DNA of 64,000 bases from Pseudomonas fluorescens (GCF_001623525.1 NZ_CP015225.1:1984001-2048000), one strand, 5' to 3'; shown: positions 41,601 to 50,295, counted from the first letter of the stretch. Notes: generated by a model from the sequence alone, not told the origin. Numbers and translations: made by a program.

Positions 41601-43082
41601 ATGGTATTAACCGTGAATAAAAATTTAATTGGCGTGAATGTTCTTCGCCGTGAAGAACGTCGACCTACGGATGCACTTGGCATATATGCAAATGCACGGG
41701 AACAACTGGGTCGCGAGTCTGTTTTCATTCTTGAATCACTGTCCGGCCCAAGCCGTGATCGCCGGGCGACGATCGTCGGGCTCGAACCGCTTTTCGAAGT
41801 GCGTATCGATGAGGGCCAGGCCCAACTGCGAGGCTGCGCCGCCCTGTGTGAACATTTGTCCGCCAGCCTGCGGCAAGCGGGCATGCAGGTCGATCCGGAA
41901 CACAAGATCCATCTACCCGACAGCGAGGCTGCGTGGAACCTGCTCCGGGCGATCCAGGCAACGTTCCAACCGGCGTCCAATGCCCCTTCCAGCCTGGCCT
42001 TCTTCGGCTATTTCTCCTACGACTGCGTTCGCCTGATCGAGCGACTTCCCGATCTGGCCAAACAGACCTACGACTACCCGCTCATTGCCCTGTCGGTCTA
42101 TCAGACCCTGGTTTATTTCCACAGCAATGGCATCGTCGAAACCCTGATCAATAACCACGATCTCTGGTCGCCCCGCACGTTGGAGGACTACCCCTTCCTG
42201 AGCTCAACCCCGGCATCCGAGGCGCTGGCCCCGCTACCGTACCCCGAGGGCTTCGAGGAAGAGCGCACGGTGACCCCGGAGCAATTCGTCGAGCGTGTCG
42301 AAGTGGCGATGGAGCACATCCGCGCCGGCGACGTCTACCAGATCCAGCTCGGTCATGAGATTCGCATCCGCTCGCAGGTTTCGCCGTTCGATGTGTACCA
42401 GAACCTGCGCCTGCGCAACCCTTCCCCCTACATGTACCTGGCCCACGTAGGCGGCATCGACCTGATCGGCGCCAGCCCCGAGCTATTCGTCAGGATCAAG
42501 GACGACTTGATCGAGATGCGCCCGATCGCCGGCACCGTGGGCAAGAAGCCTGGCGTCGATCCGACTCAGTTGGTCCTGGAGCTGACCCGCTCCGAGAAGG
42601 AGCGCGCCGAACACCTGATGCTCATCGACCTGTGTCGCAACGATATCGGTCGCGTGTGCCAGGCCGGCTCGCTGGAGGTCGATGAGTTCATGCTGGTGGA
42701 AGAGTACTCGCACCTCTACCACATGGTGTCGAACGTTCGCGGCCTGCTGCGCCCGGGCCTGGATGCCTTCGACGTGATCAAGGCCTCGTTCCCCGCGGGC
42801 ACCATGTCCGGCGCGCCCAAGGTCAGGGCGATGGAGTTGATCGAGGGGATGGAAAGCAACCGCCGGGGCATTTATGCCGGGGCCCTGGGCCTGGTCGGTT
42901 TCGATGGCAGCGTCAACACCGCATTGTGCATTCGCTCGACGGTCTTCGATGAGGGTACGTACCACTTGCGTGCATCCGCCGGAGTGGTGGCCGATTCGGT
43001 GCCAGAGCTTGAGTGGAAAGAGACGCTGTACAAGATGGGTTCCGTCTATCGGGCAGTGACCGGCCAGGAGATCGCACTGTGA
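41601..43082 (+). CDS. Anthranilate synthase component I, cluster-specific (TrpE/PhnA type)
   Basis: A 493-residue chorismate-utilising enzyme with all core blocks: GDVYQIQLGHEI (about 243-254), LIGASPELFVRI, RPIAGT (307-312), DLCRNDIGRV, and FPAGTMSGAPKVRAMELIEG. The Ala in PIAGT, where aminodeoxychorismate synthases have Lys, supports anthranilate (or ADIC) formation over PabB. RPIAGT is followed by VGKKPG rather than the usual RPRG, an unusual variation. A LES motif at 44-46 corresponds to the tryptophan feedback site. It overlaps the amidotransferase gene by four bases. This is a secondary-metabolism copy, as with PhnAB of the quinolone pathway, not the housekeeping trpE locus. The ATG at 41601 is chosen; GTG at 41613 is possible. 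Confidence 0.88.
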   Translation: MVLTVNKNLIGVNVLRREERRPTDALGIYANAREQLGRESVFILESLSGPSRDRRATIVGLEPLFEVRIDEGQAQLRGCAALCEHLSASLRQAGMQVDPEHKIHLPDSEAAWNLLRAIQATFQPASNAPSSLAFFGYFSYDCVRLIERLPDLAKQTYDYPLIALSVYQTLVYFHSNGIVETLINNHDLWSPRTLEDYPFLSSTPASEALAPLPYPEGFEEERTVTPEQFVERVEVAMEHIRAGDVYQIQLGHEIRIRSQVSPFDVYQNLRLRNPSPYMYLAHVGGIDLIGASPELFVRIKDDLIEMRPIAGTVGKKPGVDPTQLVLELTRSEKERAEHLMLIDLCRNDIGRVCQAGSLEVDEFMLVEEYSHLYHMVSNVRGLLRPGLDAFDVIKASFPAGTMSGAPKVRAMELIEGMESNRRGIYAGALGLVGFDGSVNTALCIRSTVFDEGTYHLRASAGVVADSVPELEWKETLYKMGSVYRAVTGQEIAL

Positions 43083-43663
43083 AAGTATTCTTGATCGACG
43101 CCTATGACAGCTTCGTCTTCATCATCAGCCAATACCTGGAACAACTGGGGCTGGAAACCCACGTCGAGCGTCACGACGTACCGGACCTCATCCAGCGCAT
43201 TGAAGCGTTCTCACCGGATTTCTGCGTGCTGGGCCCTGGGCCTGGGCATCCGGCCGATGTGGGCTACATCGAAGTGATCAGGCACTTTCAGGGACGCCTG
43301 CCGCTGCTGGGTGTGTGCCTGGGTCACCAGGCCATCGGCCTGGCCTTCGGTGCCCAGGTTTGCCGGGCTCCTCACGTGATGCACGGCAAGGTGAGCACAA
43401 TCGAGAACGACGGCAAGGGCGTCTATGACCACACCCAGGCACAGGCGATTCGGGCGACCCGCTACCATTCGTTGATGATCAGCGAGCAGCCGTTACCCGA
43501 CTGCCTGGAGATCACATCCAGATCCACGGACGACGGCTATGTCATGGGCGTGCGCCATCGCCACCTGCCGGTGGAAGGCGTGCAGTTCCACCCTGAAAGC
43601 ATCCTCACCGAAAACGGCCTGGACCTGTTCCGCAGCTTCATCCGGTGTCACGTGCACAAGTGA
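43079..43663 (+). CDS. Anthranilate synthase component II, glutamine amidotransferase (TrpG/PhnB type)
   Basis: A 194-residue class-I glutamine amidotransferase. The oxyanion strand GPGPGHPADVG, the nucleophile in LLGVCLGHQAIGLAFG (Cys80) and the catalytic His171/Glu173 in VEGVQFHPESILTENG are all present. It supplies ammonia to the upstream TrpE-type subunit. Translation starts at the GTG overlapping the trpE stop (GTGA), and the mature sequence MKVFLIDAYDSFVF then matches the family (usual I-D-x-Y-D-S-F). A terminator hairpin follows at 43671-43692. Confidence 0.92.
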   Translation: MKVFLIDAYDSFVFIISQYLEQLGLETHVERHDVPDLIQRIEAFSPDFCVLGPGPGHPADVGYIEVIRHFQGRLPLLGVCLGHQAIGLAFGAQVCRAPHVMHGKVSTIENDGKGVYDHTQAQAIRATRYHSLMISEQPLPDCLEITSRSTDDGYVMGVRHRHLPVEGVQFHPESILTENGLDLFRSFIRCHVHK

Positions 43664-43670
43664 TCCATCC

Positions 43671-43692
43671 GGAAGGGGCATGCGCCCCTTCC
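43671..43692. terminator. Terminator after the anthranilate synthase genes
   Basis: GGAAGGGGC (43671-43679) pairs perfectly with GCCCCTTCC (43684-43692) across a four-base loop, followed by TTCCCC. It separates trpE/trpG from the luxR-family gene, which may therefore have its own promoter or receive read-through. Confidence 0.65.
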
Positions 43693-43743
43693 TTCCCCGT
43701 ACTGCGACTGCGTCATTCCTGCTACAACGAGAGCGATCCGTTT

Positions 43744-44562
43744 ATGGACAAACACCACTCCCCCGCCTGCGGCCGGACCCAGGCCGAGCGTGCCGCTACG
43801 CTGGCCGCCTTCACGAGCCTCGCCAAGGATGCCAACCGTTGCGATTGGGAGCGCCTGCTGAACAAAGTGCTGCGCCAACTCGGCTTCGGCAGCTACCTCA
43901 TCAGCCTCGGGCCGGCAACGCCGAGGGATACCGACCCTCTCGCTGGCCTCATCACCACCTTTCCCAAACGCTGGCTGGAACACTACCGCTGTGATGGGTT
44001 GATCGAGATCGACCCGATACTCAGGCACTGTCGACGCGAGCTGGTGCCGCTTTTCTGGGACAGCGAACGACGGCGCGCCCGGGGACGCTCCCGGCATTTC
44101 TGGGAGCAACGCGAGCTACACGGCCTGCGCAGCGGCGTGAGCATCCCACTGCGCTACGAAATGCTCAGGGGAACCTTGAGCGTGGCCTTCGACGACACAC
44201 AGATCACCGAACAGAAGGGTTTTTCCAACCCTGCCGTCTACCAACTGTTCATGCTCATCCCCTACCTGCTCGCCGGGATACGACATCAATTGCAACGGCC
44301 TGCCCAACCGCGCCAGGACCTGACGCCCAAGGAAATGGACTGCCTGTACTGGGCCAGCGAAGGCAAGACCACCTGGGAAATCAGCCACATCCTGACCTGC
44401 TCCGAACGCACCATCGACTTCCACCTGCTCAATGCGCGACGCAAGTTGGGCTCGGTAAGCCGCCAACAGGCCGTCAGTGCTGCGGTGGCTTGTGGGTTGG
44501 TCATGCCGACCGTTGGAAGCGTGCACGATAGCGACCGGGGCTTTCGCCGGTCCATTTCTTGA
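43744..44562 (+). CDS. LuxR-family regulator with intact autoinducer-binding signature
   Basis: A 272-residue regulator. The N-terminal domain retains the residues that contact acyl-homoserine lactones in TraR/LasR: W77 and Y81 in RWLEHYRC, D90-P91 in IDPI, W105 in LFWDS and G131 in LRSGVSI. The C-terminal GerE helix-turn-helix spans about 192-252 (LTPKEMDCLYWASEGKTTWEISHIL). No luxI gene lies nearby, so it is a LuxR 'solo' unless the LuxI-fold acyltransferase at 39055 makes its ligand. About 20 residues follow the HTH and overlap the convergent AraC gene by 62 bp. The ATG at 43744 is preceded by GAGAG. Confidence 0.87.
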   Translation: MDKHHSPACGRTQAERAATLAAFTSLAKDANRCDWERLLNKVLRQLGFGSYLISLGPATPRDTDPLAGLITTFPKRWLEHYRCDGLIEIDPILRHCRRELVPLFWDSERRRARGRSRHFWEQRELHGLRSGVSIPLRYEMLRGTLSVAFDDTQITEQKGFSNPAVYQLFMLIPYLLAGIRHQLQRPAQPRQDLTPKEMDCLYWASEGKTTWEISHILTCSERTIDFHLLNARRKLGSVSRQQAVSAAVACGLVMPTVGSVHDSDRGFRRSIS

Positions 44563-45514
44563 AGGCACGATGGAAGGCGCTGGGCTCCTGAAAGCCAGTC
44601 TGCTCGGCGATGTCACTGATGCTGCTGCCGGTCTGGCGCAGCAGCTCGACGGCCAGCCCACGGCGGACCTCGTCCTTGATTTCCTGGAACGAACTTCCTT
44701 CGCGCTCCAAGCGTCGACGCAAGGTGCTGGGGCTCATCCGCAGGTCACTGGCGAAGGCTTCCAGGGTGGGCCACTGGCTGTAATGGCTGTGGCGCAGGCA
44801 CTGATGAAGCCGGGTAGCCAGGCCATGCTGATTGCGAAAACGGATCACCAGCCATTGGGGCGCACTGCGCAGAAATACCTTGAGGGAGGCCAGGTCTTGA
44901 ACGACTGGCAAGCGCAGGTAGCGGCTGGCAAATTCGATTTCCGTGCGCTCGGCGCCAAAGCTGAGGTTGGGCCCCCAGAGCAACGCATCGTCACTGAGGG
45001 ACAGGCGCGACTGACGAAAGTCCGCGCGATCGATGGGAATGCGCCGCCCGCCCAGCCAACACAGCAGGCTGATCATCAGCACAAGGAAGGTTTCCTCACC
45101 AAAACGGCGGGCATCGGGATCCACCGAGCACGTCTGCAGACTGATCACCGCCCGCTTGCCGCGCACGCTGAGACTGCCGCGAAAATCCCGCAGGAACAAT
45201 CCGAAGTTGCCCAGGCACTGGCGCAGGGCCTTGCCCAGATCGGGTTCCTGAATCAACCCCCGGCAAATCAGGGCAAAACTGCCGACCGGCATGCCGTGGG
45301 AATCCAGCTGGAAGAACTCGTCCTGCAGTTCACGAATCTGGATCAGCCACAAAGCGGCAAAAGCGCTCGCTGGAACCCGGGCCTCAGGCTGGCCCAGCAA
45401 CGCCGGGTCGATGCCGGCCTCGGCCAGTATCGCCGCCAGCCGTTGAGGCTGGTCCCGCAGCGCGTGGATCATGGTGTGCACGAAGTAGACCGCGACCGAA
45501 TCCTTTTCCCGCAT
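44501..45514 (-). CDS. AraC-family regulator (OruR/ArgR-like architecture)
   Basis: A 337-residue AraC-family regulator. The N-terminal Arabinose_bd-type domain (residues about 10-210) resembles that of OruR and other Pseudomonas catabolic activators. The C-terminal HTH has AFASDLRMSPSTLRRRLEREGSSFQEIKDEVRRGLAVELLRQTGSSISDIAEQTGFQEPSAFHRAFKKWTG (family two-helix layout, about 240-325). It is divergent from the 3-hydroxyacyl-CoA dehydrogenase gene and likely regulates it. Its end overlaps the luxR-family gene. Confidence 0.88.
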   Translation of the reverse strand: MREKDSVAVYFVHTMIHALRDQPQRLAAILAEAGIDPALLGQPEARVPASAFAALWLIQIRELQDEFFQLDSHGMPVGSFALICRGLIQEPDLGKALRQCLGNFGLFLRDFRGSLSVRGKRAVISLQTCSVDPDARRFGEETFLVLMISLLCWLGGRRIPIDRADFRQSRLSLSDDALLWGPNLSFGAERTEIEFASRYLRLPVVQDLASLKVFLRSAPQWLVIRFRNQHGLATRLHQCLRHSHYSQWPTLEAFASDLRMSPSTLRRRLEREGSSFQEIKDEVRRGLAVELLRQTGSSISDIAEQTGFQEPSAFHRAFKKWTGESPGRYRARFQRSA

Positions 45515-45717
45515 AAACCCAGTTTCCCCACTTCCTCGATGGCAAAAAACGCCAGTATCGCTGAACAGTTATGGCATAGGCCCACCCAACGGCGACCTCT
45601 AGACTGGCGGCATTAAGGGGCCACGGCGCACCATCTGTCGAGCCCCACCAGCGGATCGCGTCCAGGGCCGGCCAGTGGCTGCACGCTGGGGCGCGCTTGA
45701 AAAAGGAAACACCCCAC

Positions 45718-46569
45718 ATGCATCTGCATACTATCGGCGTAATCGGCGCCGGCACCATGGGCAACGGCATTGCACAGGTCTGCGCCCTGGCCGGTTTCGA
45801 AGTGACCTTGCTGGACATTTCCACCAGCGCCCTGGAAAAAGCCCTGGCCACCGTGGCCAAGAACCTCGACCGGCAAATCGCCAAGCAGACCCTGAGCCAA
45901 GCGCAGAAAAACCTCGCCCTGGACAAGATTCGCACCAGCACCGACTACGCCAGCCTGGCCGGCGCACAACTGGTGATCGAGGCCGCCACCGAGAACCTGG
46001 AATTGAAACTGCGACTGCTGCAACAGGTCGCTTCTCAAGTCGGCAGCGACTGCGTGATCGCGTCCAACACTTCCTCGCTCTCGATCACCCAACTGGCCGC
46101 CGGCGTCAGTCATCCAGAGCGCTTTATCGGCCTGCACTTCTTCAACCCGGTGCCGGTGATGGGCCTGATCGAGGTGATTCGTGGCCTGCAGACCCACGAC
46201 GCGACCCACGCCCTGGCCCTGGAAATGGCCCGGCGACTGGGCAAGACCGCGATCACCGCCGGCAACCGCCCAGGCTTCGTGGTCAACCGGATCCTGGTGC
46301 CGATGATCAACGAAGCCATCCTGGTCTTCCAGGAAGGCCTGGCCAGCGCCGAAGATATCGACGCGGGCATGCGCCTGGGCTGCAACCAGCCCATCGGGCC
46401 GTTGGCCCTGGCCGACCTGATCGGCCTGGACACCTTGCTGGCAATCCTTGAGGCCTTCTACGAAGGCTTCAACGACAGCAAATATCGCCCCGCTCCATTG
46501 CTCAAGGAAATGGTCGCCGCCGGCTACCTGGGACGCAAGTCCGGGCGGGGTTTCCATGCCTATGGCTGA
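45718..46569 (+). CDS. 3-hydroxybutyryl/3-hydroxyacyl-CoA dehydrogenase
   Basis: A 283-residue NAD-dependent dehydrogenase: GVIGAGTMGNGIAQVCA is the Rossmann nucleotide loop (about residues 7-22), IASNTSSLSITQLA and HPERFIGLHFFNPVPVMGLIEVI hold the catalytic Ser and His (H of GLHFFNP), and PGFVVNRIL opens the C-terminal domain. It is full length for the Hbd/PaaH family. The ATG at 45718 is used; a TTG at 45697 would add seven residues. It would oxidise 3-hydroxyacyl-CoA in fatty-acid or aromatic breakdown, in line with the acyl-CoA synthetase and dehydrogenase at 50356-53913. It overlaps the TetR gene by 14 bases. Confidence 0.93.
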   Translation: MHLHTIGVIGAGTMGNGIAQVCALAGFEVTLLDISTSALEKALATVAKNLDRQIAKQTLSQAQKNLALDKIRTSTDYASLAGAQLVIEAATENLELKLRLLQQVASQVGSDCVIASNTSSLSITQLAAGVSHPERFIGLHFFNPVPVMGLIEVIRGLQTHDATHALALEMARRLGKTAITAGNRPGFVVNRILVPMINEAILVFQEGLASAEDIDAGMRLGCNQPIGPLALADLIGLDTLLAILEAFYEGFNDSKYRPAPLLKEMVAAGYLGRKSGRGFHAYG

Positions 46570-47176
46570 GCGTTGCTCGCGCTTCGCCGAAAGCCGGGAC
46601 AAGGCCTTGGAACTGTTCGCCAGCAAGGGCTTCGGCCAGGTCGGCATGCGAGAACTGGCGAGCCACCTGGGGCTGACGCCCGGCTCGCTGTATCACCACT
46701 ACCCAAGCAAACAGCACCTGCTGGCCGACCTGATCGAGGAGTTTTTCGAAGAACTGCTGGCCACGCTCGGACGCATTGAACAGCAACCCCGGGACAAGCG
46801 CGGCAACCTGCAACGGTTGATCCGCGCCCACCTCAAGCTGCACCGGGAGATGCCCTGGCATTTTCGCCTGGTGGAGCGCGACAGCGGGTGCCTCAACCTC
46901 GAGCAACAACAGCGGGTGCAGCATTTACGCGAGCAATACGAACGGCGGCTGTTGCTGATGTTGGGAACGCCTCGGCGCCTCCCCTCCCGGGCAATAGCCG
47001 CAGCCGGCCACGCCATTGCCACCCTGCTCAACAGCGCGCCCAGTTGGCTGGCGCACCAACCCCTGGAGCAGCACGAACACGATGAGTTGCTGGAGAACCT
47101 GCTCGCTGGCGCCATAGAACGGCTGTTGGCGTCCAAGGTCGCCGCCGAACCGACATTGCGCGTCACCGCGGCCTGA
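46556..47176 (+). CDS. TetR-family regulator
   Basis: A 206-residue TetR-family repressor. The HTH is clear: ALELFASKGFGQVGMRELASHLGLTPGSLYHHYPSKQHLLADLIEEFF (about residues 15-65). The effector domain is less conserved. It overlaps the dehydrogenase stop, so the two are co-expressed, and it probably senses an acyl-CoA or fatty acid. An ATG at 46562 is an equally possible start. Confidence 0.88.
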   Translation: MPMAERCSRFAESRDKALELFASKGFGQVGMRELASHLGLTPGSLYHHYPSKQHLLADLIEEFFEELLATLGRIEQQPRDKRGNLQRLIRAHLKLHREMPWHFRLVERDSGCLNLEQQQRVQHLREQYERRLLLMLGTPRRLPSRAIAAAGHAIATLLNSAPSWLAHQPLEQHEHDELLENLLAGAIERLLASKVAAEPTLRVTAA

Positions 47177-47185
47177 GCCAAGCCC

Positions 47186-47821
47186 TCAGCGCAACTGCAA
47201 GGGGTCGACCAGGCCTGCGACAATCGCCATGCCCACCAGCTGCGGCAGGTTCTCGGCGCCCATGCGCTTCATGACCCGGGAACGATAGAGGTCGATGGTC
47301 CTGACATTGACCCCAAGCTGATCGGCGATTTCCCGGTTGGTGTAGCCCTGGACCAGAGGCAGCAACACGTCATTTTCCCTCGGGGTCAAGCTCTGAAGCC
47401 GCGCCTGCACCCGCGCCTGGCCCGCGCTGACGGTCTGGCTGTCGTCGGCCAGGCTCAAGGCCTGCTGCACGCTGTCGAGCAGCAATTGTTCGTTGTAGGG
47501 CTTTTCGATGAAATCATGGGCCCCGGCCTTGAACGCCCGCACCACAATCGGCACATCGGCATGCCCACTGACGAAGATCACCGGCAGGCGCAGCCCACGG
47601 TTGCGCATCTCTTCCTGGACGTTGAGCCCCCCCATGCCTGGCATGCGCACATCCAGCAGCACGCAACCATTGAGCGGGTTGTTGCAGGCCTCGAGAAACT
47701 CCCGGCCACTGGTGAACGAGAGGGCCCTGAGGCCCACGGACTCCAGCAGCCAGACCGTCGAATCGAGCATGCCTTGGTCATCGTCGACCACATACACCAC
47801 CTGTTCCGCCACATCCATCAT
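47186..47821 (-). CDS. FixJ/TodT-family response regulator
   Basis: A 211-residue two-component response regulator. Receiver: VVYVVDDDQGMLD with phosphoryl-Asp57 in GCVLLDVRMPG, Thr/Ser switch in VIFVSGHAD and Lys in FIEKPYNEQLLL. The C-terminal LuxR-type HTH spans about 145-205 (LTPRENDVLLPLVQGYTNREIADQLGVNVRTIDLYRSRVMKRM). It starts four bases after the sensor kinase stop and ends ten bases from the convergent TetR gene. Confidence 0.93.
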   Translation of the reverse strand: MMDVAEQVVYVVDDDQGMLDSTVWLLESVGLRALSFTSGREFLEACNNPLNGCVLLDVRMPGMGGLNVQEEMRNRGLRLPVIFVSGHADVPIVVRAFKAGAHDFIEKPYNEQLLLDSVQQALSLADDSQTVSAGQARVQARLQSLTPRENDVLLPLVQGYTNREIADQLGVNVRTIDLYRSRVMKRMGAENLPQLVGMAIVAGLVDPLQLR

Positions 47822-47825
47822 TGCC

Positions 47826-50111
47826 CTATTCCTCTTGTTGTCGGACCACGCCGGCCAGGGTCGGCCCCGGCAAGTTGCAGCGCATCTGCAAGCCCACGGC
47901 CAAGGGCCGGGCCTGCAACTCGCCCCCGAAACCTTCGATGATGCTGCGGCTCATGGACAACCCCAACCCCAGGCCATTGACCTTGCTGGAATAGAACGGG
48001 GTGAAAATCTGCTCCAGTTGCGCCGTCGGCACGCCGTGTCCCTGGTCGCTGACGCTGACCTGCACCCCGCCGTCAGCCCCAGGCTCGACCGCCAAGACAA
48101 TCTGCGACGGCTGGCCGGGATGGGCCTCGCGATTGGCCTCGATGGCGTTGCGCAGCAGGTTGAGCAGCACCTGCTCCAGCAGCACCCGGTCGGCATAGAC
48201 CAGCGGCAGATTATCCGGCAACCGCTCCACGATCTCTACCTGACAACTGCTAGCTTCCCAGAGGCACAGGCGCGTGGTTGCCCGGGCAACGTCACTGAGG
48301 TCCAAGGCCTCCATGCGGCGGCGGCCCTTGCGCAAGAAGGCGCGCAAACGCTTGATCACCTCCGATGCGTGATTGGCGTGCACGGCGATTCGCTCCAGCC
48401 CCTGGGCCACCTTCTCGGCGGCCTCGGAATGACTGCCCAAGGCCTGCAAATAGCGCTGGCTGGCGTTGGCATAATTGACCACCGCCGCCAGTGGCTGATT
48501 CATCTCATGGGCAATGCCCGAGGCCAGTTCACCCAGGGTCACCAGGCGCGCCGTGTGAGCCAGTTCGTCCTGATGATGACGCTGCTGGGCTTCACGCAGC
48601 TCCCGTTCGGACTGGTCATGGGCCACCAGCGAATAGAAGCGCTCGCCACTGGCCGCGCGATGGGCCAGAAGCATCAGCGACACCGGCACCGAAGCCCCTC
48701 CGGCCGGCGGTTGCAGGCGAGCCTCGATGCTCCAGCGGCCACTGCGTTCGGCATAATCCCAGCCCTCCTGCTCCAGGCTGGCCAGCACCTCGGCGCTGAG
48801 AAAGGCATCCAGCGTTGGCAGGCTGTGTTGCGCATCCAACCCAAGGGTGCGGCGCGCCGCCGGGTTGAGGTAGGTCACCGCGCCATCGGGCTGGATGAAC
48901 AGCACCGGGTCGGTATTGGCCTCCACCACCTCTGCCAGACGGCGCTTGTTTTCTTCGGCCTGGACCCGGGCGGTAATGTCCCGGGACACGCTGACCACTT
49001 CAACCACCGCGCCGGTGTAGGTTTCGCGAATGGCTCGGCACGCGGTCTCGAACCACAGGTAATGGCCGTCGCGATGGCGAATGCGGTAGGTCATGGTGTG
49101 ATAGCCGTCCTGCTCCAGGGCGTCGCGGGTGCGTTGCATCAGGCCGGCCTGGTCCTGCCGATGAAACAGCGTGTGGGCCTGACGCCCGTGCAGCTCCTGC
49201 GGCCAATAGCCGAGCAAGGTCCAAGAAGCCAGTGACGCATCGAGAAAGCAGCCGTCCGGGGTATGGCGGGAAATCAGGTCGGTGGTGTTTTCGGTGATCA
49301 GCCGGTACAGGCGTCGCGCCTTGGCCGACTCGCGCTCGGCGAGGATCTGCGCGGTGGCCTGGCGACAGCGGGCCAGCACACGATTGGCCTTGGGGTCGGG
49401 GATGAACGTCCAGACCAGGATCTGCTCGGCAACCTGCACCTCCACGTTCTCGATGGCTCGCTGCTGGGTCAGACAGGCCTGGACCAGGTGCGCGTGGCTG
49501 ACCGGTAACAGGCTCGAGGCATCAACCAACGACAGTTGCTCGAGCAGCGCCAGCAGCGCCTCGTTGAGCTCCAGCGGTCGGCCTCGCGAATCAAGCAATG
49601 CACTTGGCTGCGGGTCATGGCCGAGCAGCGGCGAATCGCGCAACTGGCCGCTGACGCTGGCCAATAGCAGACTCAGTAATTCGTGCACCGCCACCAGCCA
49701 GTCCTGCCCCACTTCGGGCTGTAGCTCAACCAGCAGCAAGCCTTGCTGCCCCGGCTGCAGGGCCAACGCCAGGACCTGACCATGCTCGAGGGCCGCGCGG
49801 CGCAGACGACCGGCCAGCCAGCAATCGAGCTGACGCACCTGCGCCAGTTCCAGCCGCTCCTCGTCCTGCAAGCGCTGGAAAAGAGCCCGGTCACTGCTTT
49901 GCAAAGCTTCACCAAAGCCCGGCGGCAAATGCCGGGCACGGCCTTCATGCCGATAGATGCCACTTGGCGCATGCCAGCTCAGGTAGATCGCCCGGCGGAT
50001 TTGCGCACAATCCTGCAAGGCCCGGCACAGGGCATCGGCACAAGCCGCCAGGGCCATGCCTTCACGTTGCAGGCGCAACCAGCCGTGCAAGCGAACGGTG
50101 GTGGAGATCAT
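47826..50111 (-). CDS. PAS-domain sensor histidine kinase (FixL-like)
   Basis: A 761-residue kinase without clear transmembrane helices, so probably cytoplasmic. A GAF-like N-terminal region comes first, then two PAS domains (LYRLITENTTDLISRHTPDGCFLDA, and VEANTDPVLFIQPDGAVTYLNPAA). The HisKA box has His535 in HEMNQPLAAVVNYANASQRYL, and the ATPase domain has LLRNAIEA (N), SDQGHGVP (G1) and GLGLGLS (G2). The HEMNQPLAAV type is that of FixL/DctB-like kinases paired with FixJ-like regulators, as encoded next. The ATG at 50111 replaces a longer frame through the A+T-rich promoter. It diverges from the acyl-CoA synthetase gene, a likely target. Confidence 0.92.
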   Translation of the reverse strand: MISTTVRLHGWLRLQREGMALAACADALCRALQDCAQIRRAIYLSWHAPSGIYRHEGRARHLPPGFGEALQSSDRALFQRLQDEERLELAQVRQLDCWLAGRLRRAALEHGQVLALALQPGQQGLLLVELQPEVGQDWLVAVHELLSLLLASVSGQLRDSPLLGHDPQPSALLDSRGRPLELNEALLALLEQLSLVDASSLLPVSHAHLVQACLTQQRAIENVEVQVAEQILVWTFIPDPKANRVLARCRQATAQILAERESAKARRLYRLITENTTDLISRHTPDGCFLDASLASWTLLGYWPQELHGRQAHTLFHRQDQAGLMQRTRDALEQDGYHTMTYRIRHRDGHYLWFETACRAIRETYTGAVVEVVSVSRDITARVQAEENKRRLAEVVEANTDPVLFIQPDGAVTYLNPAARRTLGLDAQHSLPTLDAFLSAEVLASLEQEGWDYAERSGRWSIEARLQPPAGGASVPVSLMLLAHRAASGERFYSLVAHDQSERELREAQQRHHQDELAHTARLVTLGELASGIAHEMNQPLAAVVNYANASQRYLQALGSHSEAAEKVAQGLERIAVHANHASEVIKRLRAFLRKGRRRMEALDLSDVARATTRLCLWEASSCQVEIVERLPDNLPLVYADRVLLEQVLLNLLRNAIEANREAHPGQPSQIVLAVEPGADGGVQVSVSDQGHGVPTAQLEQIFTPFYSSKVNGLGLGLSMSRSIIEGFGGELQARPLAVGLQMRCNLPGPTLAGVVRQQEE

Positions 50112-50145
50112 CAGGAAACCTGTCGTGAAAATAGGGCGAGCAACA

Positions 50146-50163
50146 TATAGTATATTTACTATA
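50146..50163. promoter_or_regulatory. Operator-like palindrome TATAGTA-N4-TACTATA
   Basis: A perfect 7-bp inverted repeat with a four-base spacer, 35-52 bp upstream of the kinase start, in the divergent region shared with the acyl-CoA synthetase gene. It may be a regulator-binding site or part of a promoter; its A+T-only spacer could also belong to a -10 element. Confidence 0.45.
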
Positions 50164-50295
50164 CAACTCAGGTAGTACTTCCATATCAATCGGCAAACAG
50201 TATATAAATTCCCCCGGATAAGTCACCGAGCTTTTCTGTGGTGAACGCGTCTGTCGACAATCGCACTGCGATTGGGCTAGCACCGGCAGCCCGTG

